From Coleophoma eucalyptorum (lineage: Eukaryota > Ascomycota > Leotiomycetes > Helotiales > Dermateaceae): a stretch of 64,000 nt of DNA. Below, one piece after another: positions 12,425 through 24,162 of the stretch; the stretch's first letter is position 1, and every line of letters starts with the position of its first letter. The position numbers were made by a program, and so were the translations under genes. Under the pieces are notes generated by a model that worked only from the letters and a program-made list of their open reading frames with translations, did no database searches and was not told the DNA's origin. The stretch is taken from the NCBI GenBank assembly GCA_026120035.1, contig JALRME010000008.1, positions 124,001 through 188,000 of the forward strand, written 5' to 3'.

Positions 12425-14895
12425 CCTCGGATTGGACACAACACTATTGACAAAGGAATGATAATGCAGATGTATCTCCGACTAAGTAATGAAATGAACG
12501 ACTGAGGTGTAAAATGGAGTAGATAAAAAGAATGTTGTTAAGTTGCAAAAGAGAGTGTCCCTAATAGGAAAACGAAAGACGGATGAGCGAGCGAAGGATG
12601 CCAGATTCTAGTAGTAGGAGCAAACAGCCTACATATATAGCTAGTACCTCGAGAACATTATCATGCTACGAAATACAAATTTGATCATCCTCTCATTGGA
12701 ATATCCTGGTTCGCAATTCCGAACACGCCGAAGCGGAGGCGAGGCATATATTCTGGGCGAATTATTATTCTAGAACTTAGATAGATGGTACTTTATAGAT
12801 TGACAAATCAAATAGTGGGGTTTCACTCCGAAGCACTATGCTCCTCTATCAAGTTCCAGACTCATCGTCACGATCAAAACATATAGTTTCCAAGAGTGCA
12901 GCACTTGAAAAGGCTTCCACTCATCGCCGGCATGACTCAGAATTTGGTAAGGAATTTATTTCTTTAACCTGTTTGTGCGCGCGGTGCTCAGCCTTCAACA
13001 GCCTCCATAACGGGAAAATATGTATGGGTGGGTGCAGACTCTCTAGGAGCAAACATTTCTTGCGCTACATTTGTGAATGAATGCCAAGGAAACGTAGCAC
13101 AGAGCTATATAAGATCAGCAATTTTCCGAGCTCATATGAAACTAGTTGATCCATTGGGTACGCATACCGACTCCACTGATTGCGTGTAGAGGCTCCACTA
13201 TTTAAGTTCGTCCCTTTAACTGCCGGTGGGCACCAGTACGTTACTTTAGTTATTAGCGTACTTTCCAAAAAGCACGGGACTTGAAACTAAACATAGAGTT
13301 AAGTCAACCATAACCTTTTTTGAGTACTGCTCTCGCATGTTCAAGTTTTCGGGAATAGCATGAAAGAGTTTGGCATCAGCTACTGAAATTGCTGTTTGCT
13401 TGAACGATATACTACAATAATAAAAAAGAATAACTACATCCGGACACTAAGGTATTCAGTCGTTCTTTCAGAAAAAAATTACATTCCAAGATAAGGAGAT
13501 AAACCCCCATGCCCCTCGCTCCACTCCTGGGTTAAGTTGACAGCGGAGTGCATAATAGGTGAGTACCCTATAATTGGTAAATTAAGTGGTCAGATGCGCT
13601 CGCTTGCCTTCGATATATAGCAAATCTCAGTTCTAAAGTAGAGCTTTAGTGCCCTACAGGCTTCATCAGGGCTAGAAACTCTTGGTAGTTTAATATACTT
13701 AACCCACAAAATTGACACACCTTTGGGAGGGGCGAGGGCAAAGCGGGTACTATAGAAAGCTGCCAAATTTTGTTCTGACCCACTTAGCTCATTAAAGGAA
13801 GATCATGCTCGATAAAGAAGCATTGTAAAGCAACATCAGATAGAGACTACAATGCTAAGAAAGGATATAAACAGGCAGAACCTCCTGATTTACGGAAATA
13901 ACCCTAGAACTCCACGTGCCTTGTCCTTACAGTAGTCGTAGTAGCTAACGTCATTATAATCTCCGACAACTCGCCGAGCAGGTCATGAATTCGTCGTGCT
14001 GCTCCTCTTGGGCTTCGACCAAAGCCATTAGTCCTCGTCGCAGCGCAGAAATACGGAACTGTATCAACTCTATTACTGGATAATGTACTGAACATCGTAT
14101 TAACATTTGTACACAAAATTAATACTCTCTAGGTAGATTTCCTCTTTGTTTCTTTTCTTTAAAATACTACCGTCTCTCACTGTCTTATATCATATAATTA
14201 TATGATCTACCACATATGATGGTGAGAATTTGGCCGTACTGCAAGCTTTGATCGGGTGCTACTGCAAGCGCGAAACGGCGGTTTGCGATCCCCGTTCTTG
14301 CAGTAACTAAAAGTCCCTTTCTACTACTCGTAGTAGATTAATTTTGTATTGAAAATTTATAGAGATTCCGAAAGGCTATAATGCTATGAAAACTGCGACC
14401 GAAAAAGTTCGCTCTTTCTTATGTTGACAAATAAAGAAGTAAAGAGAAGACCATTTAGGAGTTGAATGTTCCTGTCGGAATGTCAATTACGGGTCAATCA
14501 CGAGACCTAGTCACATGTTACAGTATTCTTAGTGAAGGCGATATTTATACCTCTCCACCTGACACTCTCTTCAATAGACATCTATTGATGCGTGTTGAAG
14601 CAGAATAGAATTACTCACGCCAGCCATTCTTTTGTAGAATCCATCTTTCCAAGTGCAGATTGTGGTGCCCTTCAGAATAAAATCCTGGTATACTCGAAGG
14701 ACGTTCGTTGTTAGTCCTTTGTGCGCAGTTTCGGATAGTCGATTTCTCAAGGCAGAATAAATAAGAGTGGACAAAATCCGGGGACATATTTAACTTAAAT
14801 TAAGATAGATAAATTAGCAAACATCTTGTTTCGCTCTAACGCGAAATAAAAATTTTACTATACCATACCGCGTATTCAGCACTAATGTTTCCATT
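12425..14895. other. Gene-poor spacer, 2.5 kb
   Basis: Holds the promoter of the secreted GH3 (a tatatata-like stretch near 12632) and the 3' flank of the C2H2 regulator. Open frames at 12838-13080, 13065-13268, 13904-14116 and 14571-14774 are short, unrelated to known families and poor in coding character. The only structure seen is the small repeat cluster at 14237-14336, listed separately. Confidence 0.55.
14237..14336. repeat. Inverted/direct short repeat cluster
   Basis: TACTGCAAG occurs at 14237-14245 and 14260-14268 and in inverse orientation (CTTGCAGTA) at 14297-14305. It is followed by a near-perfect hairpin CTACTAC-TC-GTAGTAG at 14321-14336. A further TACTGCAAG lies at 20735-20743. 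It could be a relic of a small inverted-repeat transposon (MITE) or a terminator-like fold; no target-site duplication was identified. Confidence 0.4.
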
Positions 14896-17254
14896 TCAGA
14901 TTTCCTGCTCAAACTCCTTGAGGATAGCTCTGAATACAGAGCATATTCGCCACGAGGTAATGCCTTCTAGAATCTTTCTAGCCTTCTCAACATTTGAAAT
15001 ATTCGAGACCGGAACTTCACTTATCCCATGATTGTGATACTTGACATAAGCCCAGCTCACTAGTCCTGCCGTGAACAAGCCGAGGATGACCTCAAATGAA
15101 TTACTGCTAATCTGTTGTTCTGATGATGTGTCAGATACAAGCTGTAAAATCTGGTCAACATGAATTAAAGTTTCAGCAGCTTGATTACTGTTGGCCCAGC
15201 GTCTTAACGAGTTACCAGCTACGTGACCATCGTCTCTGTCCCCGGACCGACCCGCAGCCAGATGCAGGTCTGAGAGACTGATGGCAAGCGAAATAAAAGC
15301 CAAGTGATAGAGAATGGCAGAGGAGACATCGATATCAGGAGTCGAATAGCATTCATACCAATTCTGGAGACTATCTAGCAACCAAGCTTGCCGATCTTCA
15401 AGCCCGTATCCAACCTGGTACGCAAAAGTCCCGAACTCATTGGCTTGGCAATTGGGATTCAGCATCGAGACTGCTTGTCGCCACTCAAAGATGTGAGTGT
15501 GGAGTGCATACAACAACACTGTCTTTCCAAAGTTATCGGCTTTCGGAATTGGCGGTACGTTTTCTCTTTTTCTGAGCAAGCATGAGTTCAAGGCGTGTAG
15601 ATAATAGGTCGAGGGTGGGATTTCGGCAGGTCCAATGAGCATTTTCCAGAAGCCACTCGTCTCTGCATCCCAATATTCTTGCGCACACGGGAAGACGGTA
15701 TTTGCAGTCTCTGCCTTAGAGATATATGGTTGGTTATTGAAAAGAGCGGGAAATTGGCAATCATAGACCTGGTTTGTTTTAGTATGAATAAATACATCGT
15801 TCTGGACCTGCTCCCTACTTACATAAATCGCCAATCCCAGCCTTTTTCTCTTCTCGTCTTCAATCCATTTGCGCCATATCTGGTCCAAATTACGTCCTCC
15901 CTGGAGAGCGTTGGCACAACTTGGTACAGGGCGGCAGTCAAGTAGTCGGCATCTCCGACTTGCAGTGACAAGTACACCTCGAACGCCTTCGGCAAACTCG
16001 TATGATTCCCTCTCGCCACTCCACGTTCCTGAAACACACAGGAGAAAAAGCGCAAATATATTGTCTGTCGAACGCAACTTTTCTAGGTTAATAATTGATG
16101 GTATGCTTTAGACAGTGGTATCTTACAAATCTGCCGTCGGATTCAATCTTGCGCATTATTGCAATCCTGCTCTGCTTGTGGAACAGGCTGGTAAGACGTT
16201 CACGATTCCCTCTGGACTGACTTGACCCGGCAAGAAGTAGAGCGACAAGAAGGATTGGAGGAATACTATCAGCATTAAAAGTAGGTAAATGAATCACCGG
16301 AAACCTCGGGTGGATGTAGCGAAAGTACAGTAGCAGGAAGTATTCCAGAATCTCTGTCGGAGGGAATGCAAGTTCGAGAGGGTGCCCTTCACTAGTTGTC
16401 TCTGATCCCGATACTCTTAAGACATCCAGAACTCGACTTCTTGATGCTCTATGGATCTTGTTCGATGGAATAGTGTTACGTGCGGTTGAAATATCAGAGT
16501 TGGCAGTTTGGAGCTCAGGGTAAATTGTAAACCATTCAGTTGTTTCTGGTAAATGGCGAGTACGTTTACTTGGTGATGTTGGGCGACTGATGTGATCGGG
16601 CCAGTCTGCCGACGATTCATCGTTCGGAACCGAAAGTTGTTGCTGTCTGCGTGCAGTGCCGTTCTCTCCTATAGTGCTGAGCATAGTGCTATAGATTGGC
16701 TCAACTGAAATGTCTGATTGGGCAAATCCAAATGTCCATGCAATATCCCCATAATCCGCTCCAAGATTAAGACCAGAATTTTCGTCATTTAGCATACGAA
16801 GCCCGACTGGAGAAGATGCATTTACATCTTGCAAATCTGGTTCCGTATCGATAGGTGAAACCTCTACCTCAGGTTCCCGTACAGCAATCAACTCCTCCGT
16901 GATACTGGTAGATGACCGAGGACTATGAGCCCGAGTGCTATCGCTGAGGCTCGAAGGCGAGAGTGTATCTAGAGATGCCAAATTACGTGTATTGCTTGTC
17001 CCGAGTGCAGAAGAACGATTCCCATGATTATTCACATGTCGTTTTAGAAGATCGCTACGAGAAAATCGTTTCCGACATATCAAGCAACCATACCGGCCTA
17101 CTTTCTCGTGGCTCGCTTGATGTCTTTTTAAGTTCTCGCTGCGACTAAAGGTCTTCGGACAGTGAGCGCAGGTGAAACGAACAACTCCATCTTCGATGCC
17201 ATTCAGAGCAGTGATAATATCCGAGTTAGACATCGCGTGCATCGCCCAATTCAA
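14896..17254 (-). CDS. C2H2 zinc-finger regulator, fungal TF domain
   Basis: Nuclear transcription factor of 769 residues. Two exons: 17254-16127 (376 codons) and 16077-14896 (393 codons plus stop), joined across a 49-nt intron. Two tandem C2H2 fingers lie at residues about 29-75 (CAHCPKTFSRSENLKRHQASH, then CLICRKRFSRSDLLKRHVNNH). A Ser-rich linker and a nuclear-type basic patch (PSKRTRHLP) follow. The C-terminal half is a fungal-specific TF middle-homology domain (YIHPRFPVIHLPTF, then WIEDEKRKRLGLAIY). The helix residues RSENLKR and RSDLLKR would by the zinc-finger recognition code favour GNG-GAG, which fits the GTGGAG/GTGGAC elements in its own promoter. Divergent from a cytosolic GH3, so a likely regulator of the neighbouring module (inference). 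Confidence 0.9.
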
Positions 17255-17862
17255 TTATGTGGACTGCGGTCTATCTGGTGGAGGAAGTCCACGAGGAGAA
17301 GAAGCCATCGAGTGTGGAGAGAAAACTGGAAAGATGGGACGAAGGATTGCACGAGGAAGGACTGGCTAATGTGGACGAGGAGATAGCCACAGACAAGCAG
17401 CAGAAACACTTTCAAGCTAGCGGGCCTACCCCAGTGCGTACGGCGAAAAGAACAACACATAGTGCACCGGTCACGCCGTACGGGCCCCGGTTCCAAAACA
17501 AACTGTGCATCAAATGGGGTACCCCGCGTAAAGTGGACGGACTGATACGTAGCGACCGAAGCGAAAGTCTCCTCGTGTACTTCGTATACATCGCTGATCT
17601 CTTGGAAATGGTGGACGAGAAACAGTGCTACCGCCCTCGACGTCCACTGCGCCGAGCAGGCGTCCACCAGGTGAGGTTTGATCACATGGATGTGGATTGC
17701 TCCCTTTATCAAATAACATTCCCGTGCTCCGACAAACAAAGATAGATAACTTTGACCTGCAGCTTTATTCGTGATTGCCTTTGGCGCCCCTACGAAGAAT
17801 CCGGAATCAGAATCCAGGTTGCCCTCTAACATCTTCCCTCAACTAGCTCGCCACTTGCCACA
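17255..17862. promoter_or_regulatory. Divergent promoter packed with GTGGAC boxes
   Basis: 608 bases between the C2H2 regulator (-) and GH3 (+) start codons. GTGGAC or its complement occurs seven times: 17259, 17287, 17371, 17533, 17611, 17642 and 17662. GTGGAG occurs at 17278 and 17314. Five of the seven extend to GTGGACG/CGTCCAC. About 0.3 GTGGAC copies would be expected by chance. Long open frames exist on both strands (17257-17745 + and 17251-17832 -), but they mirror each other in a GC-richer stretch and match no family, so I read this as regulatory DNA. Confidence 0.65.
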
Positions 17863-20636
17863 ATGGAAATCTTAGAGGCTCCAGTCGCTGCACTGTTGCG
17901 GGACCCGAGCAATTTAATTGATATCCCAACAGACGAGATATCCGAAGAGACTTTACCTGATGTACCGTATTCATTTATCAGCGATACGATGCAGAGATTG
18001 ACACTACCTGAGAAAGTCAGCCTACTTTCAGGATCAGACTTTGCCAGAGCCACAGGAGTTGCCCGTGTGGAAATACCCACCTTAAAAGTAAGCAAGCAGT
18101 CGTGGTCACTGTTTGTGTTTGTAATAAGCAAGCGCGAGGTCAAGGGGAATTGAGACATGTGCTAATGCTTCATTGTGTCAGGTAGTTGACACCACTACAG
18201 GTGTAAAGGGAGCGGATTTTGAGAGTGCGTGCTCAACCCTCTGCTTCCCCAGCACGACATGCATGGGTGCAACTTGGAATCGGGATCTTTTAGCTCGCGT
18301 CGGTGAAAAGTTGGCATTGCAGGCAAAGTCCAAATCTGCGCAAGTCCTACTAGGTCCATCTCTCAATCTCCAAAGAGATCCAAGAGGCGGTAGAAATTTC
18401 GAGAGCTTCAGTGAAGATCCACTGCTGGCCGGAGAGCTTGGTGCTGCCATGATAAATGGCATACAGTCCGAAGGTGTTGCTTCTTGCCCGAAACATTTCG
18501 TTGGTAATGAGTGCGAGACAAAGAGAAGAACACAGGATGTCAGAGAGGCCGTAGACGGTAGAACAATGCGGGAGATCTACATGAATTCCTGGCAGGTCTG
18601 TCTTCGTAATTCTGACCCCATGGCAATAATGCTTGCGTAAGTAAAACTTGTTCTTCCCTTACTTCATGGCCTCTGACTAAGTTCTTCAAAGTTATAACAA
18701 ACTCGATGGTCTCTTTTGTAGCGAAAATGCGTCACTCATGAACGTACTTCGCCAAGAGTGGGCATATCAAGGATGTCTGATGTCCGACTGGTTTGGGACG
18801 CACTCAAGCATACCCGCACTGGAAGCCGGTTTAGACCTGGAAATGCCTGGTCCTACAGTGTTTCGAGGAAAAAAGCTTGTGGAAATGGTGGCAAATGGGG
18901 ACGTTGATGAAAAAATAATAAACTCCCGTGTTGAAAATGTTCTTAGACTGGTAGAACGGACACGGAAATCTCACTCCGTTGAGCCAGAACAATCTCTATT
19001 TGATAAAGAGGCAGACGAAATAGCCAAGAGAGTTGCTACAGAAGGTATCGTCCTACTTCAAAATCGCAAGTCTGTACTTCCAGTACAAAGGGATCAACGC
19101 ATTGCAGTCATTGGACAATTTGCGATGAATCCACCTATATCTGGAGGTGGAAGTGCTGCAGCACCACCGCAATACCGGAAAAGCCCACTCGACTCATTCA
19201 TTGGATTGAGCACAGAGCCTGGTTTGATCCAGGCAGCAAATGGCGTTAAAGTGCACAGGTGTATCCCAATGATACCCTTAGACCAGATGTACGCCCAAAA
19301 CGGACGACATGGTATAGATGTGCGGTATTTCAATACTGGCGAATCACAGCCTGTCATAAAGGAATTCTACGAAAGGCCACAGGTCTGCATGCTCGGATTT
19401 TTGAAGAAACCACTAAATCCAGAAGGCTTTCATTATACTTTAAGTACCACGCTTGTCCCGAAGACCTCCGGAGTACACACAATTTCTGTGCAGCCTACTG
19501 GATCCTTTGCTCTAAGAGTGAATGAGAATGAGGTATGTTTTGACTTTGAATCTTAAATAGATGCAGCTAACATTTGTTTTAAGATTGTCTCGAAAGAAGT
19601 TACCGGAGTGGAGGTCGAAGACTTTTTATTCCGACCTCATCGTCTTGAGGTCAGATGTGAAGTTAGAATGACGGCCGGTGTGCCATACTTCATTGAGCTT
19701 ACAGTGCAACCACATAAACCAGCCCAGAACACCGGCGAACCTTTAGTTCATTCCGCAAAATTGGGCTTCATCGAATCATATTCAGATAATGAAGCTATTT
19801 CCGATGCCGTAGCTATTGCACGTACCGCTGATGTTTCCATCATCTTCGCTGGGCGTCACGCAGAATACGAATCAGAAGGATTCGACATGGAAGAGATAAC
19901 CTTGCCTGAGAATCAAGTGAGAATGATCAAAGAGGTCGCCAGGGTTAGTCGACGAGTAGTCTTGATTCTCCACTGTGGAAATCCCATTGATGTACGTGAT
20001 TTCGTCGACGATGTCGATGCAGTCTTAAATGCCCACTTTCTAGGCCAGCAAGGAGCTGCGGCATTGGCAGATATTATTTATGGCTATGCATGCCCTAGTG
20101 GAAAGCTAGCTTGTACCTGGCCGAAGAGACTTCAAGATACGCCTTCTTATAAACATTTCCCTGCATCTCAAGCACCTCGTGGCTGGGAGATCTCTTGTGA
20201 TGAGGGATTAGGTGTTGGATATCGACATGATTGGCAGGTCGCACCTCAGTGGGCATTTGGCTTTGGGTTATCTTACACAAAATTTGCGATATCATCCTTC
20301 TTCGTCACAAGATCCGATGATGGTAAGCTACTTGTCAAAGCCAGAGTATCAAACATAGGTCATGTAGCTGGGTCCGAGGTTTTGCAAATATATGTCGAAG
20401 ATGTCAATGCATCTGTGACGCGACCGCGTCGAGAGCTAAAGGCTTTTACTAAAGTTTTTCTTGAAGTAGGGGCCTCTGAACTTGTCAGTATCACTATCGC
20501 AGAGAAGTACGCATTTGGGTATTGGAACAAGCAAATAGGAAGGTGGATTGTCGAGGCTGGCGAGTACAGGTTACATACTGCAGAGTGTGTTGCAAGCATT
20601 CATGTAGAGGAGAGTTATACATGGGATGGGCTGTGA
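17863..20636 (+). CDS. Cytosolic GH3 beta-glycosidase with PA14 domain
   Basis: Glycoside hydrolase family 3 enzyme acting on imported oligosaccharides. Four exons (17863-18087, 18182-18636, 18692-19532, 19584-20636) give 2574 nt, 857 residues. There is no signal peptide (MEILEAPVAALL), so it is probably cytosolic. Barrel motifs: LLGPSLNLQRDPRGGRNFES, CPKHFVGNECE, then MSDWFGTHS with the nucleophile Asp in its normal SDW context and GLDLEMPGP. A PA14-like insertion lies at about residues 390-560. The alpha/beta-sandwich and fibronectin-III parts follow (GFGLSYTKF, RPRRELKAF). This domain order is that of fungal intracellular beta-glucosidases/beta-xylosidases. Divergent from the C2H2 regulator and convergent with the sugar transporter. 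Intact. Confidence 0.9.
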
Positions 20637-21073
20637 AAATTACTATGAGATAGATGGCTTAGCTAGTGCAATTCGATTTCTTTTTAAATCAGAATGACTT
20701 CCTGAGGCGCCTACATAAAAGTTTTAATAGCACGTACTGCAAGCCTTAAGTCATCTCTTGAGATCTGACTCTTGACAACTCCAAATTCTAATCGAAACAT
20801 CAGATTATCATCATATTCAAGCGATAGAAATAACCTCTATGGCAAAGGCTTCTAGGAAATATACATATGTATTCAATTTGCTTTTCTTACGACAATAAAG
20901 CGATAGGCCTCACTATCTAGCGATTAAAAAAATCATTAGAAGTTGTAAGTTATTTTTCTTGTTGATGATGGTGACAAGAAATATTTAGACAGCAGGAGGA
21001 CGGATAATGGTACTTGTTGGCATATAATGTTCCATTTCCTACGACCTATTTACATGCTCCCCATGTGCGCGAA
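20637..21073. other. Intergenic, convergent 3' ends
   Basis: AT-rich spacer between the GH3 and sugar transporter stop codons. A single TACTGCAAG copy (20735-20743) matches the repeat near 14.2 kb. Nothing else recognised. Confidence 0.6.
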
Positions 21074-22786
21074 CTACTTGTCTAATGTCCCCTCTTGTAA
21101 CTCAATGACAGTACTTTTGAATTTCCTGGTTGGTGTCTTGCGAGCAAATAATTCATCCAAAGCTGAAAAAGAGCGATCTTTTGCCTCTGGAACCTCAAAC
21201 CATACCCATACAAAGCCAACAACGCATAAACCCGCATATACAAAACCTGTTTTGGCACCCATATTTGCTTGGTCGGTGTTGATGAGGTATGGCGTGATGA
21301 AGCTAAAGATCCAACTCGAAAGTGCATTAGTGATGGTACAAAGAGCTTGCGTTTTGGCCCTCATCTGTCCAGCGCTGATTTCAGCTGAGAGTACCCATGA
21401 CACTGAGCCTACGGTTGGTCCGTAAAATAACTGTGTAATATTCATCATGATAGCGACGTATAGGAGAGCTGAGTGGGAGGTTGAGATTGATGCAAGTCCG
21501 ATAGATATTAGAAGCACGAAATTGATGCAGACACCAGTAAGGAGTAATGGTCTCCGTCCAACATAGCTCATGATAAACCAGGACGCAACATTTCCAACCA
21601 ATCCAAGTCCAAAGCCAACCAACGCCAACTGGAAGGTAAGTGCTACTGCCATACCAGATATCCCTAGGAAGTACAATGACTGAGAATAGAAGGCTATTCC
21701 ACTGAATTGCTGAATAAAGAACATGCCACAAGAGATCCTGGTGCGACGAAGGTTGGTCCCACGAAAACAATCAGCGAATCCGACTGCTTTCTGCCGCTGT
21801 GACTCTTCTTCCTCTCGTACGATAGCGGCCTTTAATTCAGCAATGGATGTCTCAATATCATATGATGAGTTATGAAGACGACGGAGAGCCTTTTCAGCTT
21901 GCTCAAACTTTTTACGCTTTATCAGGAACCAAGGACTTTCCGGTGCCAACACTGCAAAGAAGAGAATCACTGCAGGAAAAGCCCATTGGGATGCAAAAAG
22001 CACTTTGTAGGAAGCTGGCGTCATGATAGGAAATCGATTGTTGCCAATACCAATAGCAGTTAACTGACCAGCAGTAATAAAGAAGCTGACGACAGCGACA
22101 AGTGTGGGTCGAAGACGGATTGGCGATATCTCTGAAGCGTAGACTGGACCGATTGTGAGATAAAATCCCAATGCGAAGCCATTGAGCTATATAGGATTAG
22201 TTCCGTCTTGCAAACAATCCACAGAGAGTATTATCTCACTATTTTTCCAGCCAGCAGCGCACCCGAGGTTGTAGACGTGTACTGAATAGCGACGCCGCAA
22301 ATAGAGAGAACAGCGCCAACGGCCATGCCAATTTTGCGCCCAAACCTATCCGACACATAACCGCAAGAAACACCACCTTCATGACTTTAGTAAAGTGATT
22401 ATGAGTAAAACGAACAGATGTCGTACCAATCAACATTCCCAGAGAGCCCATAGCAGTCCAGAGTGCATTCCATGACGCTGCAATTAATAATTCTCCTTCG
22501 TACTCGTAGCCAAAGACAAGCTTGAATCCAGGTAACGCGACTGTAATTGTGTTGACACCTGAAAAGTATAAGCGTCGTTCACTAATCCAGATCTTTACTG
22601 TAGGTCTAACAAACCAATATCATAGCCCCAGTTCATAGCACTCAAACAAGCCAAAAGGGCATAGAAGACGACTTTTCGATTCTCCTTGATGCAGCTCCAA
22701 ATTGGTTGTTCAGGGTCATCAACAGTGACGAAGTCAACATGCTCTGCAGACCCAGTCTTGACATTTTGAACTTCGGTAGTTGTCAT
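21074..22786 (-). CDS. MFS sugar porter, alpha-glucoside/oligosaccharide type
   Basis: Plasma-membrane sugar:proton symporter of 517 residues. Four exons: 22786-22615, 22558-22427, 22376-22240 and 22186-21074. The first donor is an unusual GTTTGT, and the third exon uses the acceptor GAAG; these choices keep frame and restore conserved residues. Sugar-porter motifs seen: NWGYDIG in TM1, GYVSDRFGRKIG in loop 2-3, PESPWFLIKR after TM6, QQFSGIAFYSQ in TM7, GRRPLL in loop 8-9, and the late PEAKDRSFSALDELF motif. The sequence style resembles maltose/alpha-glucoside permeases. It lies between two cytosolic hydrolases and shares a motif-rich divergent promoter with GH43, so it probably imports their substrate. 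Intact. Confidence 0.88.
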
Positions 22787-24162
22787 GGTGAAAACCTATT
22801 ATTGGTAAAAGGAAATTTGAATTAGGGATAAAAAGTTGTAGAGGGGAATTTCAGAGAAATAAGATAGTTTCTCTGCGTGCCTTTAGACAAGGTGATGGAT
22901 ATGCGTGGAAAGAGGTTGGTATATGTAGATGAATGATTGCCATCATGTTCTCTGGCAAGGATAATGTTTTAATCCAAAATCCGGAGAAGAATCTGGAGAC
23001 AATAGGCAAGGTAGTAGAATGTGGAGGCGAAGTTTGCATTGTGGAGTATGGAGTGGGAGGTGATGTGGAGAGGACTGTGGAGTGTATAATGAAGTGGACG
23101 GTGGACGGTAAAGTACGTAAGAGTGGAGTAGTAAGAGCGCCTCAAATACACTCTTGCCGGGTAGAGGAGGATACTAAGTCGAGCAGGTTCATTCTCAACT
23201 TACAGAAATTAATTCGCAATTAATACTCTAAATATGTGCTTCAGTAGGGCATAATCTACGAGTCAATTTGTGACAATAGATAGATAGGTTTGTTCCTTTA
23301 TCACAATATCACCAAATGAAAACATCTATTTATTTTTAATCTCGATCACATGTAATGCAGAAACATTTGGTATGAATGCCATTTCCCTATATAATTTCCT
23401 GAACAGCTTGAAAATCCTTCCGTCTAAGTGACTAAGAAATCTGAGAGCAGTGCTAGGTGGTTTATCGTTACCATTAATAGTAGCGAAGCACACAAATAGA
23501 GACCCCAGAAAACAAATTGACAAGTAATAAACTAAAATTTTGGTTTGATTCTTTACATACTTATAATCACTATTTAGTGATCAGGGGTGTCGAGGCAGTG
23601 AATAGTGAATATGTGTTCCTATTCTTCGTTCCTTCCGTGATCTTCCCAATAAAGAAACGATATTCACCTCTTTACGAAATGTTCTGGAGTCGAGCCTGTC
23701 CCTAGACTTTATATAGCGAGTTTTTCAACTTCTTTTTCATCCTCTATGATTGAAAGAGCAGAACAATCCGCGACTTGTTTGGTCGTTAATCTTATAGACT
23801 AATTTCTGTGGATCCCTGTAGGTATTGAATTTCATCAACCCCAAAGATCGCTCATTTGCTCCACCTGGACAGCTAAACACGTGCACGAGCTAGGTTCAGG
23901 ATATATCGGATCGCGGGGTCTATACGAGGGGTCCTGCGGTGCGGTGCACAGAATTTGTCCAGGATACGTTAAGACTAGGGAGGGGTATGAGGCTTAACCC
24001 TTGCCACATTAGACTCTCAATGTGGACGGATGTGGAGTGCTGTGGTTTTGCGGTCCTTTTAAAGCCCGTCCACTATGGCTACAGCCTCTGTTTAAATGTG
24101 CATATGCTCACCACAAATATAGCTGGTACGTCTAGTAGAGAGCATTTCACACACCATCAATC
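22787..24162. promoter_or_regulatory. Divergent promoter with GTGGAC/GTGGAG boxes
   Basis: 1376 bases between the transporter (-) and GH43 (+) start codons. GTGGACG/CGTCCAC occurs at 23094, 23101, 24022 and 24068 (first base of GTGGAC/GTCCAC). GTGGAG occurs at 23021, 23041, 23065, 23077, 23123 and 24032. The pattern matches the promoter at 17.3-17.9 kb, so both gene pairs may answer to one regulator. The open frame at 22933-23223 (+) is a product of the purine-rich repeats and has no family features. Confidence 0.6.

Noticed and set aside
17251..17832. Long overlapping frames on both strands (193 codons - and 162 codons +) between the C2H2 gene and GH3
   Set aside because: They are near mirror images in a GC-richer promoter full of GTGGAC boxes, with no domain, intron or signal; better explained as regulatory DNA.
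22933..23223. 96-codon plus-strand frame
   Set aside because: It arises from repeated GTGGAG purine-rich sequence; no motif, no splice or promoter evidence.
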